Positions 23,392 through 26,487 of a stretch of 26,487 bases of DNA are shown piece by piece; the first letter of the stretch is position 1; each line of letters opens with the position of its first letter. A model generated the notes under the pieces. It did no database searches, was not told where the DNA came from, and saw only the letters and a program-made list of their open reading frames with translations. This stretch comes from JAJFUG01 sp964386505 (GTDB lineage Bacteria; Gemmatimonadota; Glassbacteria; GWA2-58-10). Made by a program: the position numbers and the translations under genes. The stretch lies in contig CAYLSM010000042.1 in the NCBI GenBank assembly GCA_964386505.1, positions 1 to 26,487 on the forward strand, in the 5' to 3' direction.

Positions 23392-24189
23392 TCAGTTGGG
23401 CTTCGGGTCGCTGTCCGCCGGATAGCCCTTTTCGCGTAACTGCTGCTTTATCTTATCCATGCGTTCCTGGATCACTTTCAGGTTCGCATCGAACTTTTCC
23501 CGGTCGAGCTTGAACTTGTTCATCAGCATCGGGTCGTTCATCCGCACCTGGGCGATCGCCTCCCAGAGGTCGCGCTCCATCCCGGAGACAGCCAGGACGA
23601 ACTTGGCTTTCTGCCTGGGATCGAGAATCGACATCACCTTTTCCATCCCGTCACATTTGGACTTCCAGAGACGGCCGGTATTGTCGATCAACTGGCCGGA
23701 AATCTTTTCGAGCTGTCCCTTGTCCGGGTTGTCCTTTTTCAACTCCTGGCGCAGAGATCTGGCCAAGTTGTGACGCTGCTCGGCCAGCTCGTGCTCGTTT
23801 TTCTGCATCTCGCGCATCAGGGGGAAAAACTTGTCCAGTTGGTCATCGCGCAGTTCCACCTCCTGCATGATCTTCCACAGTTGGAGCATCTGGATGTTTT
23901 TCTCGCGCTCGGCACGCTGCGCCCGCCACTGCTTCAATATCTCCGGGTCCATGTCTCTAAGTCCCGGAGGTCCCGGAGGCCCGGCCTCCGGATCGAGCTG
24001 GGCCAGGACAGTCTCGCTCAGACGGACCGCCTGCTCGATGCATTTATCCGGCAGGGGAAGGTTATCCGGAACCGTCACCTCAACCCGGTCCGCCCGCCCG
24101 CCCGCATCGTCTTTTTCTCCGGCGGCCAGCCCGGTCACGGCCCAGGGCAGAGTCAGCGTCAGACACAGCCAGAAAAACCGTCGCAACAT
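23392..24189 (-). CDS. Exported coiled-coil protein, larger relative of the Spy/CnrX-like type
   Basis: This is a 265-residue periplasmic protein of unknown function. The signal peptide is RRFFWLCLTLTLPWAVTGLAA (cleavage near residue 23). A short collagen-like GPPGPPG lies at about 70-76. From about residue 85 onward the chain is nearly all charged amphipathic helix, with VELRDDQLDKFFPLMREMQK (111-130) and ILDPRQKAKFVLAV (188-201). These are two copies of the pattern seen around LTXXQ motifs in Spy/CpxP/CnrX-type proteins, and a coiled-coil tail ends the chain. ATG 24189 is used because GGAGGG stands just before it; the upstream in-frame ATG at 24201 contributes that very ribosome binding site. 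It is 44 bases after the anti-sigma gene. A sensor or anti-sigma partner is plausible but not shown. Confidence 0.72.
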   Translation of the reverse strand: MLRRFFWLCLTLTLPWAVTGLAAGEKDDAGGRADRVEVTVPDNLPLPDKCIEQAVRLSETVLAQLDPEAGPPGPPGLRDMDPEILKQWRAQRAEREKNIQMLQLWKIMQEVELRDDQLDKFFPLMREMQKNEHELAEQRHNLARSLRQELKKDNPDKGQLEKISGQLIDNTGRLWKSKCDGMEKVMSILDPRQKAKFVLAVSGMERDLWEAIAQVRMNDPMLMNKFKLDREKFDANLKVIQERMDKIKQQLREKGYPADSDPKPN

Positions 24190-24233
24190 ATAACCCTCCA
24201 TTTATAGACTCCCAGTCACTTCTTTTGTTCCAG

Positions 24234-24854
24234 TCAATTGCCCGCCAGTATCGCCATCACACCGTCGAGCTGCTCCTCGTCCAGGTCCATCAAGCCGTCG
24301 TAGACCGTCGCGCTGGTGCCGGCCTGGAACATCACGGTCTTGTCAGCCGCTCCGGCGGTGGTGTCGGCGTTAACGTCCGAGACGGTCTGCAGGTATTCCG
24401 CGGCCAGGGTGCAGTCGGTCAGCATGCGGCGCATCACTTTCAGCGAGTCCTGCTCCACCGGCTGAACGAAACTCTGACGGCTGGCCAGGGAGGGCGAGCC
24501 GGGGCTTAACACTCCCAGCCGTCCCACGCCCAGGAAAACCAGCAGCACCGTCGCAGCGGCGGCGACCACTTTCCAGGCCGCATGCCGGAACAGATGTGAA
24601 CGCCACTGCCTCGGCATCCTCCAGGTGGCGGCCTCAATTGCCCGCAGGTTATCGCTCCAGAACTGCTCCGGCGGCATTTCGACCTGGCGCAGGGCCGGAG
24701 CGGCGAACAATCCCCGCACGCGGTTCAGCTCCAGGAGCCGCCCGGCGCATTCCGGGCATCCGCGGATATGGTCACGCACCTGCTCCCGCTCGGGTTCCTC
24801 GAGGATTCCCTCCAGATAATCAATCATCAGGCCTTCATCGATTGGGCAGCGCAT
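24234..24854 (-). CDS. Membrane-anchored zinc-finger anti-sigma factor
   Basis: This 206-residue regulator is predicted to hold the adjacent ECF sigma factor at the membrane. The N-terminal anti-sigma zinc domain (zf-HC2) has Cys3 and the His29-x3-Cys33-x2-Cys36 motif (HIRGCPEC). A single membrane segment lies at about 93-113 (AAWKVVAAAATVLLVFLGVG). The remaining ~90 residues would be periplasmic, with a conserved-looking end, DLDEEQLDGVMAIL. The ATG is four bases after the sigma stop, with GGGAG inside the end of the sigma gene, so translation is coupled. In the family, release comes by regulated proteolysis or by conformational change; which applies here is not visible. Confidence 0.88.
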   Translation of the reverse strand: MRCPIDEGLMIDYLEGILEEPEREQVRDHIRGCPECAGRLLELNRVRGLFAAPALRQVEMPPEQFWSDNLRAIEAATWRMPRQWRSHLFRHAAWKVVAAAATVLLVFLGVGRLGVLSPGSPSLASRQSFVQPVEQDSLKVMRRMLTDCTLAAEYLQTVSDVNADTTAGAADKTVMFQAGTSATVYDGLMDLDEEQLDGVMAILAGN

Positions 24855-24858
24855 CGGT

Positions 24859-25422
24859 CTATCTCCCGTCCTGCATGTTGACCTGCTCTTTAACCGGCTT
24901 GAGCCAGACAGCCATTTTTTTCAGCGCCCGGTGGTAGGAGACCTTGGCAGCGGTAAGGCTCATGCCGCAGATCTCGGCCACCGCGGCGAACGGTGTATCC
25001 TCGAAAGCTCTCAGCACCACGATCTGCCTCTGCACCGCAGGCAGACGGTCCAGGGCGCCGTCCAGCCAGCGGCGCATCTTCTCCCGGTCCATCTCGCGAT
25101 CGGAGTCGGTGTTATCTTCCAGGAAATTGTCGGAGGACTGCTCCAGCGCCGACAGTCGCGAGCGTCCCCGGAACCAGTTCTTGGCCTGGTTGGAGGCGAT
25201 GGTGTAGAGCCAGCTCCTGAAATTTCCGTCCTCGTGCAGCGTGGACAGGTTGTTCCAGGCCCGGATGAACGCATTCTGCATCACATCCGCCGCCTCATCA
25301 TGCTCCAGCCCCAGACGCCTCAGGTAACGGTAGAGCGGCTTCTGGTAGCGCTCGACAAGCTCGCTGAAACAGCCGTGCTCGCCTTGCTTTATCCGTCGGA
25401 CCAGCAGGATGTCGTCGTTCAT
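24859..25422 (-). CDS. ECF-family RNA polymerase sigma factor
   Basis: This 187-residue extracytoplasmic-function sigma factor should direct RNA polymerase to envelope-stress or sensing genes. Region 2 spans about 10-85, with DVMQNAFIRAW (46-56) and FRSWLYTIASNQAKNWFR (68-85), the usual -10 recognition part. A low-complexity linker rich in Asp and Ser (95-112) follows. Region 4 is about 120-175, with LDRLPAVQRQIVVLRAFED and the helix-turn-helix AEICGMSLTAAKVSYHRALKKM. There is no region 1 or 3. It is cotranscribed with its anti-sigma factor and two exported helical proteins. A candidate promoter of ECF type lies 45-70 bases upstream, suggesting autoregulation. RpoE-like, but its ECF subgroup cannot be set by eye. 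Confidence 0.93.
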   Translation of the reverse strand: MNDDILLVRRIKQGEHGCFSELVERYQKPLYRYLRRLGLEHDEAADVMQNAFIRAWNNLSTLHEDGNFRSWLYTIASNQAKNWFRGRSRLSALEQSSDNFLEDNTDSDREMDREKMRRWLDGALDRLPAVQRQIVVLRAFEDTPFAAVAEICGMSLTAAKVSYHRALKKMAVWLKPVKEQVNMQDGR

Positions 25423-25466
25423 TTTCGTCCGTTTACGGTGCGTCGTGGGCTGTTGTCTGATCTGAA

Positions 25467-25493
25467 GACACGGGCAGGGTGATGGTTGTTACA
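25467..25493 (-). promoter_or_regulatory. Candidate ECF-type (autoregulated) promoter of the sigma operon
   Basis: On the minus strand TGTAACA (25493-25487) with the -35 'AAC' core of ECF promoters is followed, with 15 bases between TGTAAC and the next box, by CGTGTC (25472-25467), similar to the CGTC-type -10. A run of seven A's lies directly upstream of the -35. The distance to the sigma ATG is about 45 bases. This is a pattern match and is unproven. Confidence 0.4.
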
Positions 25494-25525
25494 TTTTTTT
25501 GCATTCTGTGAGAAGCAAACAACTT

Positions 25526-26487
25526 CTATTCTTCCGTGTCGGTCTTGTCCCCAGGCGGCTCAGGCCTTGAAGTGCGCCGGGCCGGTGGCGGCACGGCCCA
25601 GGGGCCGCTCAGGCGGTAGCGGCTCTCGATGCGCTTCATTCTTTCCAGTTCGCTGCTGTAGCGGCGGCGGCGGAACACGAACACCAGGATGAACAATCCC
25701 GCCGCCACGATCCAGAGCAGCGTGGCGCTGCCCAGAAGGCGCAGCCAGCCGTAGCGCACTCCCACCCACTCGCGCCAGCCGGCCTCGAACTTGTCCAGGG
25801 TCAGACCCAGAGACAGGCGCAGCGCGGTGTCAAGGTCGCCGCTTTCGCGCCAGCGCTGAAGCAGAAGGTTGCGCTGGGACTCGTTCCAGCGGGAGGACAG
25901 ATAATCGATCACCGTATAGCTTTGAAGGTAGGCCCGACGGGCCAGGGCCTCCTGCCGCGGGAATCCGGCGCTCAGCTCCCGGAACGGCAGGAAAGAGCCC
26001 ACCGCCAGGGCCACCGAGGTCTCGAACATGTCCTCCAGGCCCCACATCTCGGCGCTCCAGAGGGCATAGCCCTCCTGAAACCAGCGCGGGACCGCTGCCG
26101 GGCGCAAGGCCTGGTCCAGGAACACATGGCTCAGTTCGTGGTTCAGCACCACGCGCGGGTCCTCGAGTACGCCGGTGGCGATCCGGGGCGAGCGCACGAT
26201 GACCAGGTCGCTGGAGGGCATCGCGAAAGCCAGCCCCCACTCGGGGAGCGCTCCCCCGCTCAGGCGCTGGAACTCGTTCTCATCCGCGGCCAGGCAGATT
26301 GTCACCTCGCCCAGACGCCAGCCGGTGAGAATGCCGTTGCGTGGACGGAACGCCGTGGCCCACTGAAGGTACTGTGCCGCGCTGGCGGAATCGGGGTCGC
26401 GGTACAGCACAACCACCGTTCCGGAGCGCAGCTCACGGTAGGCCATCCCGGTCGCGGGGGCTGTCCCTGCAAGGCCAGCGCCTGCCG
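25526..26487 (-). CDS. Membrane-anchored gluzincin metalloprotease, peptidase MA-like (N-terminus beyond window)
   Basis: This is a putative zinc protease anchored in the inner membrane with its catalytic domain outside the cytoplasm. The motif LNHELSHVF gives the zinc HExxH, and RWFQEGYALW about 18 residues later gives the third ligand Glu, an arrangement typical of the peptidase MA family. A hydrophobic segment (LLGSATLLWIVAAGLFILVFVF) near the C-terminus is followed by Arg-Arg-Arg-Arg, a stop-transfer signal with a cytosolic tail of about 45 residues rich in Pro and Arg. The frame is open to the window edge, and the codons upstream of the first Met (26446) read AGAGLAGTAPATG, like the end of a signal peptide, so the true start is probably outside. 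It ends 103 bases before the sigma gene. Substrate unknown. Confidence 0.82.
   Translation of the reverse strand, partial: AGAGLAGTAPATGMAYRELRSGTVVVLYRDPDSASAAQYLQWATAFRPRNGILTGWRLGEVTICLAADENEFQRLSGGALPEWGLAFAMPSSDLVIVRSPRIATGVLEDPRVVLNHELSHVFLDQALRPAAVPRWFQEGYALWSAEMWGLEDMFETSVALAVGSFLPFRELSAGFPRQEALARRAYLQSYTVIDYLSSRWNESQRNLLLQRWRESGDLDTALRLSLGLTLDKFEAGWREWVGVRYGWLRLLGSATLLWIVAAGLFILVFVFRRRRYSSELERMKRIESRYRLSGPWAVPPPARRTSRPEPPGDKTDTEE

Noticed and set aside
23962..23990. Short GC-rich tandem repeat (GGTCCCGGA units)
   Set aside because: It only encodes a short Gly-Pro-Pro stretch inside the exported coiled-coil protein and is too short to be a repeat element.
1..26487. CRISPR arrays, insertion sequences, phage genes, tRNA or rRNA
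   Set aside because: No regularly spaced direct repeats, transposase or integrase motifs, terminal inverted repeats or RNA gene signatures were seen.

Overview
The window is a chromosomal stretch from a diderm bacterium with high GC content (roughly 60% by eye). An outer membrane is implied by a TolC-family protein, lipoprotein-type signal peptides and many exported periplasmic proteins. MurE carries the DNPR motif typical of meso-diaminopimelate-adding enzymes. One gene (16697-18007) belongs to a family I associate with Bacteroidota genomes, and the mix of genes would suit a lineage of the Fibrobacteres-Chlorobi-Bacteroidetes group or a related candidate phylum. That placement is inference only. 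I see no mobile elements, phage genes, CRISPR arrays, rRNA or tRNA.

Layout. (1) 1-654 (-): N-terminal part of an exported M48 metalloprotease, divergent from a SAM methyltransferase (811-1563 +) and an HDOD-domain protein (1779-2666 +). (2) 2711-4769 (-): a KtrB/KtrA potassium uptake pair, divergent from an MFS transporter (4912-6105 +). (3) 6130-8475 (-): an aldo/keto reductase with two 4Fe-4S motifs, interrupted by one in-frame TAA, followed by an Old Yellow Enzyme-type oxidoreductase. (4) 8943-13608 (+): a tight operon of murG (with a C-terminal HEAT-like extension), mraY and a Wzx-type flippase, which together would cover lipid I and lipid II formation and translocation. A beta-helix lipoprotein gene (13761-15065 +) follows. 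(5) 15163-22594 (-): a probable long operon of rhodanese-MauE fusion, TolC-like protein, TPR protein, a GATase-like exported protein and murE, ending at a strong bidirectional terminator shared with the beta-helix gene. (6) 22861-25422 (-): ECF sigma factor, zinc-finger anti-sigma factor and two exported helical proteins of Spy/CpxP/CnrX-like character, with a candidate ECF-type promoter upstream and a terminator downstream. (7) 25526-26487 (-): a membrane-anchored gluzincin (peptidase MA-like), cut by the window edge.

The theme is the cell envelope. The window encodes lipid II synthesis and flipping, murE inside an envelope/export operon, a sigma/anti-sigma regulon with periplasmic partners, and two exported metalloproteases. 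The points most worth follow-up are the MurG-HEAT fusion operon, the altered GGDRD loop in MurE, the uncharacterised rhodanese-MauE/TolC/TPR/GATase-like operon, the ECF sensing cassette, and the single nonsense codon in the aldo/keto reductase.
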